From Saururus chinensis (lineage: Eukaryota; Streptophyta; Magnoliopsida; Piperales; Saururaceae), in NCBI GenBank assembly GCA_035235625.1, contig CP141143.1, forward strand, positions 43,323,178-43,387,177: DNA of 64,000 bases, given 5' to 3'. This document shows positions 22,980 through 34,354 of the stretch, piece after piece (position 1 is the stretch's first letter; each line of letters starts with the position of its first letter). The notes beneath the pieces are model-generated. The model saw only the letters and a list, made by a program, of their open reading frames with translations, did no database searches and had not been told where the DNA came from. Position numbers and translations under genes: made by a program.

Positions 22980-25900
22980 GATATCTTTTGGTCTAGTTAT
23001 ATTCTTTTAATTAATTAAAACCAAAGTTCGTTAAGAATGTGAACAAATCATTATATTGTTTAAAGTTTAAAAAGACCACCGATTCATTTGTTACGTTCGT
23101 TATTACGAATTAAATAGATAAAGTGATACCACAATTTAATCGTTTTTCCTTAACTTATTTGATTTAATTCACTTAATTAGTTTTAGAAGAAAGCACCCAA
23201 GCTCGTTACGAATGTATATTTAGTTGTTTTAAAGAAATACATACTCGTTTACTAAGTTTGTATGAATGAATCAAACAAAATAAATAACGAACCAATCAGA
23301 CAACTTTTGGTCTAGTTATATACTATTAAACGATTAAAGCCGATATTCATTAATAATGTACATAAATCATTATATCATTTGAAGTTTAAGAAGACATCCA
23401 AATCATTTGTTATGTTTGTAATTTAACAAATCTTCCTTAACTTATATGATTACATTCGCTTAACTAGTTTTAGAACAAAGCACCCAAGCTCGTCACAAAT
23501 GTATATTTAATTGATTTAAAGAAATAAGTACTAATTTACTATTTTCGTAAGAATGAATCAAATGCACAAAACGATGAACAAATTGGACCACTTTTGGTCT
23601 AGATATATCTTTTTAATAGATTAAAATTGAAGTTTGTTAAGAATGTGTACAAATCGTTATATCGTTTAAAGTTTAAAGAAACCTCATAATCATTTGTTAC
23701 GTTCTTTTTTACGAATCAAATGCACAAAGGGATAGCACAATTTGACCATTCTTCCTAAAATTATGTGATTTTATTTACTTAATTAGTTTTAAAATAAAGC
23801 ACTCATGCTCATCATGAATGCTTATTTAGTTATTTTAAATAAATACATACTCATTTACTAAGTTCAAAAAAACGAAACAAACATACTAAATGACAAAAAA
23901 GTTGGACTACTTTTGGTCTAGTTATATCTTTTTAATCGATTAAAATAGAATTTCATTTACGATGTGCATAAATTATTATATCGTTTAAAGTTTAAATAGA
24001 CCTCCCAATCATTTGTTATGTTTGTAATTAGCAATAAAATGGAGAAAACCATACCATATTTTGACCATTCTTCCTTAACTATGTGATTTTATTCACTTAA
24101 CTAGTTTTAGAACAAAGCACACAAGATCATAATGAATAATTTGTTACGTCATAATTGTAAATTAAACGGAGAAAGTGAACCACAATTTGACCATTCTTCC
24201 TCAACTTATATGATTTTATTCGCTTAACCAGTTTTAACACAAAGCACCCAAGCTCGTCACGAATGTATATTTACTTATTTTAAATAAATACATACTCATT
24301 TACTAAGTTCATAAAAATGAATCAAACACAATAAACGACAAACATATTTTCCCACTTTCAATTTGACAATTTTTCCTTCACTTATGTGTGTTATCTAGTT
24401 TTATAACAAAACATCGAACCTCGTCATGAACTTATATTTTGTTGTTTTAAGAAATTACTTACTCATTTACTAAGTTCTTTAGAGTGAATCAAACACACTA
24501 AATGATGAACCAATTATACTACTATCAGTCTAGTTATATCCTTATAATATATTAAAACTGAAGTTCTTTTAGAATGTGCACAAATCATTATATTATTTAA
24601 AGTTTAAAGAGACCTCCCAATAATTTGTTATGTTCGTAATTATGAATTAAATGGAGAAAGAGATGCCACAATTTGACCGTTTTTCCTTAACTTATGTGAT
24701 TTCATTTGCTTAACTAGTTTTTGAACAAATCACTTGAGCTCGTCACAAATTTATATTTAGTTGTTTTAAAGAAATAAGTACTAATTTACTAAATTTGTAT
24801 GAATGAATCAAATGCAGAAAATGACGAACGTTCAGATTGTGCATAAATCGTTATATCATTTACAGCTTAAGGACACCTCCTAATCATTTGTTGCATTCGT
24901 AATTACAAATCATTTCGAGAAAGTAATACCACAATTTGATCGTTCTTCCTTTACTTAAGTAATTTCATTCACTTAAATAAATTTAGAATAAAGCACCTAA
25001 GCTCATCACAAATGTATATTTAGTATTTGAAAAGAAATGTGTACTAATTTACTAAGTTCGTAAAAATAAATTAAATGCACAAAACGATGAACAAATCGGA
25101 GAACTTTTGGTTTAGTTATATCCTTTCAATCGATTAAATCCGAAGTTTGTCAAGAATGTGCACAAATCATTATATCGTTTAAATTTTAAAAAGACCTCCA
25201 AATCATTTGTTATGTTTGCAATAACAAATTGAACAAACAAAGTGATACCATAATTTAACCTTTTTTCCTTAACTTATGTGATTTTATTCGCTTAACTAGT
25301 TCTAAAATTAATCACTTCAGCACTACGTACTTATTTACTAAGTTCATAAGAATGAAACAAACACACTAAACGACGAACAAATTTGGCAACTTTTGGTTTA
25401 TTTATATCCTTTTAATCGATTAAAACCAAAGTTCATTTAGAATGTGCATAAATCATTATATCATTTAAAGCTTAAAGAGTCTTAATCATATGTTCCATTT
25501 GTGATTATGAATCAACTTGAGAAAGTGATACCACAATTTGTCCGTTCTTCCTTTACTTATTTCATTCTCTTAACTAGTATTAGAATAAAGTACCCAAGCT
25601 CATCATAAATGTATATTTAGTATTTTGAAAGACATATATTCTAATTTACTAGGTTCGTAAGAATGAATCAAATGCACAAAACGACGAACGAATTAGACCA
25701 CTTTTTGTATAGTTATATCCTTTTAATCGATTAAAACCGAAGTTTATTAAGAATGTGAACAAATCGTTATAACATTTAAAGTTTAAAGAGACCTCCAAAT
25801 CATTTATTACGCTCATTATTACCAATAAAATGGAGAAAGTGATACCACAATTTGACCGTTCTTTCTTAATTTATGTGATTTCATTTGCTTAAATAGTTTT

Positions 25901-26627
25901 AAAACAATGCACCCAAGCTCATTACGAATGTCCATTTTGTTATTTTAAAAATATATGTATCATTTACTATGTTCATAAGAATAAGACAAATGTATTAAAT
26001 GATGAATGAATCCAATGACTTTTGGTCTAGTTACATCCTTTTAATTGATTAAAACCGAAGTTTGTTAATAATGTGCACTAATTGTTATATTGTTTAATGT
26101 TTAAAAACACCTCCAAATCATTTGTTATGTTAGTAATTACAATTCAAATTGAGAAAACAATCTCACAATTTGACCGTTCATCCTTAACTTATGTGACTTC
26201 ATTTGCTTAACTAGTTTTAGAATAAATGTCATAAGCTCATCACGAATGCATATTTAATTATTTTAAAGAAATAAGTACTCATTTACTAAGTTGGTAAGAA
26301 TGAATCAAATGCATAAAACGATGAACTAATTGGACCACTTTTGGTCAAGTTACATGCTTTTAATCGATTAAAACCGAAGTTCGTTAAAATTTTGAACAAA
26401 TCGTTATATTATTTAAAGTTTAAAGAGACCTCCAAATTATTTGTTACGTTTGTAATGACAAATCAAATGGAGAAAGTGATGCCACAATTTGACCGTTCTT
26501 CCTTAACTTATATAATTTCATTCGTTTAACTTGTTCTAGAATAAAGCTCCCAAGCTTGTCATGTATATTTAATTGTTTTAAAGAAATACGTACTTATATA
26601 TATTAAGTTCGTAGGAATAAATCAAAC
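22980..26627 (+). repeat. 320-bp dimeric satellite, block 3 plus-strand part (subfamily B)
   Basis: About eleven units in plus orientation with type B signatures (GTTGTTTTAAAGAAATA, ATGGAGAAAGTG). Several units have lost segments: around 24120-24400 whole half-units are missing. It ends at about 26627 where GAATAAATCAAAC is followed at once by reverse-oriented sequence. Confidence 0.95.
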
Positions 26628-28396
26628 TAGCCCAAAAGTGGTCCAAATTCATTGTCATTTATTGCATTTAATTAGTTCTTACAAACTTTGTAAATGATTA
26701 TGTATTTTTTTAAAAACTAAATATACATTCGTGACGAGTTTGGGTGCTTTGTTTTAAAAGTAGTTATTCGAATAAAATCAAAGAAGTTAAGGAATAACGG
26801 TCAAATTGTGGTATCACTTTCTCCATTTGATTTGTAACAATGAACGTAACAAATGATATGACCAAAAGTGGTTTGATTCGTTCACCATTTTGTGTGTTTA
26901 ATTTATTCTTCCGAACTTAGTAAATTAGTACTTATTTCTTTAAAACAACTAAATATACATTCGCGAGCAGCTTAGGTGCTTTGTTATAAAACTAGTTAAG
27001 CAAATAAATCACATAAGTTAAGGAAGAACGGTCAAATTGTCGTATCAATTTCTCTATTTAATTCATAATTATAAACTTAATAAATGATTATGAGGATTTT
27101 TTAAACTTTATATGATATAACGATTTGTGCACATTATTAACAAACTATGGTTTTAATTGATTAAAAGGATATAAATAGACCAAAAGTGGTCTAATTGGTT
27201 CGTCAATTAGTACATTTGATTCATTCTTATGAACATAGTAAATGAGTATGTAATTATTTAAAACAAGTAAATATGCATTTGTGACGAGCTTTGGAGCTTT
27301 ATTTTAAAACTAGTTTAGCAAATAAAATCACATAAGTTAAGGAAGAATGGTCAAACTATGGTATCAATGTCTCAATTTAATTCGTAATTATGAACATAAC
27401 AAATGATTGGGAGGTCTCTCTAAACTTTAAATGATATAATAATTTATGCACATTCTTAACGAACTTTTATTTTAATTGATTAGTGCGTTCATCGTTTAGT
27501 ACGTTTGATTTATTCTTATGAACTTAGTAAATGAGTACGTATTTCTTTAAAACAACTAAATATTCATTTGTGATGAGCTTTGGTGTTTTTTTTTAAACTA
27601 GTTAAGTAAATCAAATCATATATCACTTTCTCAATTTGATTCATAATTAAAAATGTAACAAATGAGTGGGAGGTAAGTGTCTTTAAACATTAAACGATAT
27701 AACGATTTATGCGCATTCTTAATGAACATTGGTTTTAATCGATTAAAAGGATATAACTAGACCAAAGTGGTCCAATTGGTTCGTTGTTTTGTGCATTTGA
27801 TTCATTCTTATGAATTTAGTAAATGAGTATGTATTTCTTTAAAACATCTAAATATACATTCGTGACGAGCTTGGGGGCTTTATTTTAAAATAAGTTAAGC
27901 GAATGAAATCACATAAATTATGAAAGAATGGGTTAATTGTAGTATTGTAACTAAACCAAAATTGGTCTAATTTGTTTGTTGTTTAGTGCATTTAATTTAT
28001 TCTTATAAACTTAGTAAATGAGTACTTATTTATTTAAAACAACTAGATATATATATATATATTCATGACGAGCTTGACTTCTTTGTTCTAAAACTAGATA
28101 AGCGAATAAAATAACATAAGTTACAGAAGAACAATTAAATTGTAGTACCACTTTCTCCATTTGATTCATAATTAAGAATATAATAAATGATTGGGAGGTC
28201 TCTTAAAATTTTATACGATATGACTATTTGTGCTCATTCTTAACAAACTTCGGTTTTAATCGATTAAATGCATATACTAGACCAAAAGTGGTCCATTTGG
28301 CTCACCGTTTAGTCCGCTTGATTCAATCTTACGAACTTAGTAAATGTGTACTTATTTCTTTAAAACAACTAAATACATATTCGTGATGAGCTTGGG
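26628..28396 (-). repeat. 320-bp dimeric satellite, inverted segment 1
   Basis: About 5.5 units in reverse orientation. The diagnostic strings appear as reverse complements: CCAAAAGTGGTCCAA, ATGAGTACGTATTTCTTTAA, GACGAGCTTGGGTGCTTTG and GGAGGTCTCTTTAAAC. Type B. An ATATATATATATAT run at about 28049-28063 has expanded inside one unit. Confidence 0.95.
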
Positions 28397-28600
28397 TCCT
28401 TTGTTGTTTTAGTTGTTTTAAATAAATTGGTACACATTTGGTCCCAAGTGCATTTAAATAGACCAAAAGTGCACGTTTGGCTCATCATTTAGTGCATTTG
28501 ATTAATTCTTAAGAACGTAGTAAATGTGCACTTATTTCTTTAAAACAAGTCCTTTGTTGTTTTAGTTGTTTTATAGAATTAAGTACACATTTGGTCATGA
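28397..28600. repeat. Mosaic satellite inversion joint, duplicated
   Basis: Orientation switches several times within 200 bp. TCCTTTGTTGTTTTAGTTG at 28397 changes reverse into forward, the reverse orientation returns at about 28441, and the same joint, TCCTTTGTTGTTTTAGTTG, recurs at 28550, an offset of 153 bp. Arms at about 28345-28376 and 28405-28440 are inverted and could form a hairpin. Confidence 0.8.
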
Positions 28601-29160
28601 ATGGAGAAAGCCATACCCAGAATTAACCATTCTTTATTAATTTATGTGATTTTATTCACTTAGCTAGTTTTAAAATAAAGCACCCAAGCTCGTCACGATT
28701 GTATATTTAGTTGTTTTATAGAAATAAGTACTAATTTAATAAATTCATAAGAATGAATCAAACACACAAAATGATGAACGAATCGGACCACTTTTGGTTT
28801 AGTTAGTATAATAACACAATTTGACTATTCTTCCTTTACTTATGTGATTTTATTCGCTTAACTAGTTACAAAACAAAGCACCCAAGCTCATCAACAATGT
28901 ATATTTAGTTGTTTTAAAGAAATATGTACTCATTTACTATGTTTGTAAGAATGAATCAAATGTACTAGACGATGAACCAATTACTTTTTTTTCTAGTTTT
29001 ATCCTTTCAATAGATTAAAACTGAAGTTCGTTAATAATGTGAAATAATCGTTATAGCATTTAAAGTTTAAATAGACCTCTCAATCATTTGTTACGTTCAT
29101 AATTCAAATCAAATGGAGAAAGTAATACCACAATTTGATTGTTCTTCCTTTACTTATGTT
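28601..29160 (+). repeat. 320-bp dimeric satellite, plus-strand tail of block 3
   Basis: About 1.7 units in plus orientation (ATGGAGAAAG, TAGTTTTAAAATAAAGCACC, TTAGTTGTTTTA). It ends at about 29160 where retrotransposon sequence begins abruptly after CCTTTACTTATGTT. Confidence 0.9.
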
Positions 29161-29654
29161 CTCTTGAAAATGAATGGATGCTAATGTCTATTTTTTTAGT
29201 GTAAGAATTGAAATTGCTGAGTGAATATGAGACACATTGAGTTATTCAAATCATGAGATTGGGATTGTATAATTAGTTGGCAATGTCTATTTTTGAAAAA
29301 AATTGTTATGTATGTATGAGTACTTGCCACAAATATGAAGTTTTTAGAATGAATTATTGTTTCAAAAGAAGTTGTATTATGCATTAAGTCACATGTTTAG
29401 GGGGAGTTGATTTGTAATTTATTGTGGTTTTAATTTTAATTTTCTATTATGTTTTGAATTTTGTGGGTAGATTCACTGCAAAACCCTCATGAGACTATAA
29501 CTCGTCCACTAGTGTAAGCTAGAGGTTTAAAGGCTTGTTGCATATAGTAAATGTGATCAAGGTTTCTTGTGGAAGTGGAGTAGTTAGTTTCATTTTCTAT
29601 TGTTTTTATTTTAGTTTTGCTTGAGGACTAGCAAAAAGTAGGTTTGGGGGTATT
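29161..29654 (+). mobile_element. 3' internal end of an Athila/Tat-like retrotransposon, 5'-truncated
   Basis: This non-coding segment leads into a polypurine tract and an LTR. It contains TTTAGGGGGAGTTGATTTG and, at the end, CTTGAGGACTAGCAAAAAGT followed by AGGTTTGGGGGTATT, a layout common before the 3' LTR of Athila/Tat-type Ty3 elements. The gag-pol part is missing: satellite joins directly at 29160. Confidence 0.7.
29634..29653 (+). other. Polypurine tract
   Basis: AAAAAGTAGGTTTGGGGGTA lies immediately before the LTR start TGATGCACTT. This is the expected place and composition for the plus-strand primer of an LTR retrotransposon. Confidence 0.65.
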
Positions 29655-30478
29655 TGATGCACTTAAATAATGTTCGCTTAAATAGTTTTAAATCTTCATT
29701 TGTAATCCTATTTTGTATTAATTCATTACTTATATGTTCTATTTATATCTTGATTAGGTGAGTTGGGCCTCAGTTGTGTTTATATGTCAAAATGGGCTTC
29801 GATAGGATCCAAGTAGAAGAGGAAGTAAAGCCCAACTACCTAAAGCTATTTAAAGGTCACAAGTGGGCTCTTAATGGTCTAAGAATGCATTGAATTGTTG
29901 AACACAACCTTGTGGACCCGTTGGATTTCATATTTGTATCAAGAGAACAAAATTCAGGAAGAAGTTGATTTGGAAAGATTGCTATAGCATTAGTATTTCA
30001 GTGATATCTTTTTATAAAAGTTTGGATTGATATGATTCTAGCGGTATTAGAAAGAAGATTTCCTCCTCTTTGGAGCTCTTTTCTCCTATTTTTCTTCTCT
30101 TCTTTTGTACTTTTAATTTTTAGTTTTATTGTAATGGCTTTCTAGGTCTCTAGCTAAAGCTAGAGGTAATTTGTAACAATCTAATATTGTTCTATTCATG
30201 TTTCATAAATGGTTTCAAGTATGTATTGGTTATTTAAAGTAATGTTTATTTAATATTGTTTATCTTCTTGTTTCTTTGTGATTTTAACACATAAGTTGTT
30301 TGATGACTCTCCTTAATCTTTTGTAGTTTTGATACATAGAACTCTTCAAGAAATAATTATTTTTATCTTTCATCTATATAAAGTATTTCTTATCTTTATT
30401 TTTTCTTTTAATATTCATATCTTCCGATTACATAGAATTTTCATTCAATTCTAACTGAGATAACATTACACATGAAGA

Positions 30479-30483
30479 ACATC
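30479..30483. repeat. Target-site duplication ACATC, left
   Basis: ACATC directly precedes TGTCACGACC and recurs at 34116-34120. Confidence 0.92.
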
Positions 30484-31383
30484 TGTCACGACCTGAATTT
30501 TTAAAAGCCTGTTCAAAATAGCGTGAATGGTAGTCACGAGAAAATTTTCTTTTCTTTTTTAAATACAAAACAAATTATTCGATTAAAAATCTTCATTATG
30601 ATAACTAGGGTTCACAAGTACGAATATCAAATTATATGATATTACTACATGTCTCATAATTCAATAAGAACAACTCATCCATCAAAGTACAAGTTCGCTA
30701 ACCATCTAAAAATACATAACTAAGTTGACTATCACAGCAAAGAAACACTTACATACCGGAGTTGCAGAAACACATAAACTTATTCTTGTACTGGCCTCTT
30801 GGTCTAACTTGTCGTCGCATGGAGAATCTGCAACCAACCACAACAACAACAATAGAACCTCTATACCTTCAGGAGAAGAGCTTCCAAAGGAAAAAAGATT
30901 TTATTAACATTTTTTGGATCGGGCCAACATCACCCAATGTTAGTTGCCAATGTACTCATCATACAACATCTCCAATATCTCCAACAAGATCGGATCTAGA
31001 CGTAGTTCTGCCTAAATTACACTATACTAAGAAGCATAACATCACACATGCAATGCTTAAGTATTTTAAAACAACCTACATTTTATGTAACTCACTTAAT
31101 CGTTCCACTTATCTAATTAACAAGCAATATCAAACAATGCTATTAATTATCTCACAACCCTTGTTCAATAATTAATGCTCACATCCTGCAAACAGTACCA
31201 CATAAGGGTAATATACAAAGCACTGAATATAACTTAGCTCAGAAACATGGCGAATCTTTAACCAATGAACACCATCACAATGCACAAAACAATGGACACC
31301 GTTCAGGAAATAATGCACTAATTGTTACTTGAAAATACCGACTCTTGCTCAAAGGAGTAATTGTATGCTAATAGAAATCTTGG

Positions 31384-31790
31384 CATCTCTAGAGATCCAC
31401 TTGGATCAGCCATGGGCCTAGAGATGTAGGTACTAGCTCTGCTCATGGACACACTGGCCGGAGGTAGATGAGCCTTTCATGATACTCAAAAACTTGGTTT
31501 GCGCATTTGCAGGGATCCATCGTCCCAAAGGAGTGGAGACCACAAGGGTCTGAAAGATTATCGCCACGGCTATTATCAGAAATCCTAGCATCTCTAGAGA
31601 TCCGCTTGGATCAGCCATGGGCCTAGAGATGTAGGTACTAGTTGTGCTCATGGACACACTGGCTGGAGGTGGATGAGCCTTCCATGATGCTCAAAAACCT
31701 GGTTTGCACATTTGCAGGGATCCATCATCCCAAAGGAGCAGAGACCACAAGGGTTTGAAAGATTACCACCATGGCTATTGATGTGAACTA
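31384..31790. repeat. 205-bp tandem duplication inside LTR copy 2
   Basis: CATCTCTAGAGATCC occurs at 31384 and 31589, the same 205-bp offset as in copy 1. The flanking sequence is nearly identical between the two halves. Confidence 0.85.
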
Positions 31791-32459
31791 ACACAATGCT
31801 GAATGGACATATGGCTTAATGCATCCAAAGATTTAATACTAATCACACCCTATTATGTATGCAATCAACTCTCATGATTTGTAAGATAATAGGCAAACTT
31901 AGTGCTTATGCATGTGCACTAATAAACATGACAAGGTCTCAGACTCATGCTGGGATGAACTGACCAATTCAACATTATAATGAAAAGGATTTGGGGCTGA
32001 GATGAACATCTCATGTCAGCCACCTAACATGACAAGTTCAGGCTGAAACAAGCATCAATATTATCCCTAAGGTATATCACAATCAAGGCTAAAATTCAGG
32101 GACAACTTAGGCTGAAACTTAAAGGCTTCTTAGGCTGAAATTCAGAGACTTAATAAGCATGAATACATAATGAACTAAGGCTCTAACATTAAGGATTCAT
32201 TCAGCAAGATAATACCTAAATCAAAGCTCAGAATCAAGTATTTGATAGGCAACAATACAACCTAAAATAGGGCTAAAATTTAGGTATTCTCTCAGCATGA
32301 TTATAACATAAATTAAGGCTGAGAATTTAGTATTACTTTCGCCAAAATAGAGCCTAAAACAAGGTTACAAAATAGGGATCTAAATAAGCAAAAGAAGAGC
32401 CTAAACCAGGGCTTTAAATTAGGGATTTACTTGACCAAAGTGGAGCCTAAACCAAGGCT

Positions 32460-32900
32460 TCAAATCAGGAATTTAATTAACCAAAAATATGGCCTAAAGT
32501 AAGGCCACAAATCAGGGATTAAATTGGCCAAAGTATGGCATAAAGTAAGGCCACAAATCAGGGATTTAGTTGGACAAAGTATGGCCTAAACTAAGGTCAC
32601 AAACCAGGGAATAAATTGGCCAAGGTTTGGCCTAAAGTAAGGCCACAAACCAGAGAATTAATTGTCCAGAGTATGGCCTAAAGTAAGGTCACAAATGAGG
32701 GAATAAATTGGCCAAATCTTGGCCTAAAGTAAGGCCACAAACTAGAGAATAAATTGATCAAAGTATGGCCTAAAGGAAGGCCACAAACCAGAGAATAAAT
32801 TGACCATGGTTTAGCCTAAAGTAAGGCCTAGACAAGGGACAAAAACCAGGGATAAAATAAACAAAAGCAAGGCCTAAACTAACGCCACGAATCAGGGATA
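32460..32900. repeat. 46-bp minisatellite in LTR copy 2
   Basis: About nine units of 46 bp with the core GTATGGCCTAAAGTAAGGCC and CACAAATCAGGGATTAAATT. It is homologous to the arrays at 1135-1640 and 44690-45240. Confidence 0.85.
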
Positions 32901-33706
32901 AATTTTAGCAGAGTTTATGCCCAAATTATGGATTATAAACATGACTAGAATTAGAATCATTCATGCCTAACATGGGGCTAAAATAGATGACAAAAAAATC
33001 AGCACATATTTGCATGAATTAAGGCTAATCTACTTGACAAAAATCAGGATCATGCATGCATAATTCAACCATATAAACAAGAGATAAAATCACACTCATT
33101 CAAAACAAGCACAGGACGATTCATGACATCAAAACCCCCCCAAGAACCAGGCTGAACTATGGCTAAATTATATCTATTAAAACCTCATACTTAAGGGTGT
33201 AAAAAGAAGCACCTACTTGTACCAATTGTACCCAAAGTTCCTAGCTCTTGCTCCTATGCTTCTAGGCCTTGAATTCAATCCAAAGGTGGCTGATTTGTGC
33301 CTTCAAAATTGCTGGTTATGGAGGTCTTTGCTGAGAGAAAGAAGAGGAGGGAAGAGATGGAGAAGAAGGAGGCTGCCTCTCTTTAAGCTCTTAGGTGCCT
33401 CCCCCTCTAGGACTTTCTCATCCTTAGTTGCAATCCCGGAATCCCAATCCCTGCTGCATTACAAATAGGAAACTAGCCCCCATACATGGTAAAAATAGTC
33501 TCAAAAGAGTCCTAACCCAACTTAGATGTATAGTTGATCCGTCCAACTTTTTCCACCACTCCTAGCACTCCTCGGACTCCTACTTAGGCTAGAAGTCCTA
33601 TGCTTGTATGCTATCTCATCTCAACAAAGTTCTGGGGGCGTCCTCTTCTTGCTTGGAGTCCTTGTCCCACTAGGACTATCTCCCTCTTTCAATTCATAGT
33701 TCTTTT

Positions 33707-33870
33707 AGGACTTCTAATTCCTAGTTTATTTAGGACTTCCAATTTTTAGTTTATTTAGGACTCCCAACTCCTAGTACGTTTAGGACTCCTAACTCCTAGT
33801 ACGTTTAGGACTCCCAACTCCTATTGTGTTTTGGACTCCCAACTCCTAGTACGTTCAGGACTTCCATCCA
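33707..33870. repeat. 25-bp minisatellite in LTR copy 2
   Basis: About seven units with the core TTTAGGACTCCCAACTCC and TAGTACG. It is the reverse complement of the longer array in copy 3. Confidence 0.85.
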
Positions 33871-34115
33871 CCTCGGGTAAATGGACCCAACGCAATATGT
33901 TCAACTTTGAACGGTCGTATTTCCCTCATCCGAACTCTGATTCACACGTTCTTGGTGGTGTTTCGAAGCTCTTTCTATCTACTTTTCATTTGTATAAGTC
34001 TCAGCCACTTATCCCAACTTATGCTCAAGTTATTCTTATGAGAAGTTGAAGGGGTCTAATACCCTAGTTTTCACGTGGTCGACTACGGGAATTTAGAAAA
34101 ATCCTAGATGTTACA

Positions 34116-34120
34116 ACATC
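34116..34120. repeat. Target-site duplication ACATC, right
   Basis: Exact repeat of 30479-30483 on the other side of the solo LTR. Confidence 0.92.
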
Positions 34121-34354
34121 ACTAGATGTTATAATGACCCTTATTGTTAGTGTTTTCTCTTATTGATTTCTTAACTATTTATTGCCTCAATATTCTTCTA
34201 CTATTTCTCTCTAAATTTTTCTTTCTATTATTTTTTGTAATCATTTTCTTTGATGCATAAGACTTTCCCTGTGGATCCACCTTGTCTACTACAATTGGCA
34301 AGTAAAAAAATTTGAATTTGACTACTTCATAGTCTTGGTTCAGACGTAACAACA

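Larger units (their letters stand above)
30484..34115 (-). mobile_element. Tekay/Del-like solo LTR, copy 2, complete (3632 bp)
   Basis: A complete LTR unit in minus orientation. On the plus strand it starts TGTCACGACC and ends GATGTTACA, so on its own strand it runs TGTAACATC...GGTCGTGACA. It is flanked by the perfect 5-bp duplication ACATC and sits inside the Athila/Tat-like LTR. No internal domain, PBS or coding region is present, so it is a solo LTR of unusual length. The right 2.86 kb aligns with copy 1 (1-2716). The left 0.77 kb (30484-31256) is seen only here because copy 1 is cut by the window and copy 3 stops earlier. It lacks the TATA-containing segment present in copy 3. Confidence 0.92.
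29655..34354 (+). mobile_element. Athila/Tat-like 3' LTR, split by a nested solo LTR
   Basis: The LTR starts TGATGCACTTAAATAATG at 29655, is interrupted at 30483 by a nested LTR (30484-34115), and continues at 34121 after the duplicated ACATC. Its own length is about 1060 bp. The 3' part has TTCCCTGTGGATCCACC and CTACTACAATTGGCAAG, a pattern seen near the 3' end of Athila/Tat LTRs, and it ends near ...CGTAACAACA at about 34354. Satellite resumes right after. The matching 5' LTR is not in the window. Confidence 0.75.

Noticed and set aside
29161-29654. Possible envelope-like or integrase tail upstream of the polypurine tract
   Set aside because: No open frame of useful length or retroviral motif was found on the plus strand; it is a non-coding 3' region.
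30725-31175. Overlapping open frames of 60 and 137 codons
   Set aside because: They lie inside the solo LTR copy 2, overlap each other in different frames and show no domain. The region is non-coding LTR.
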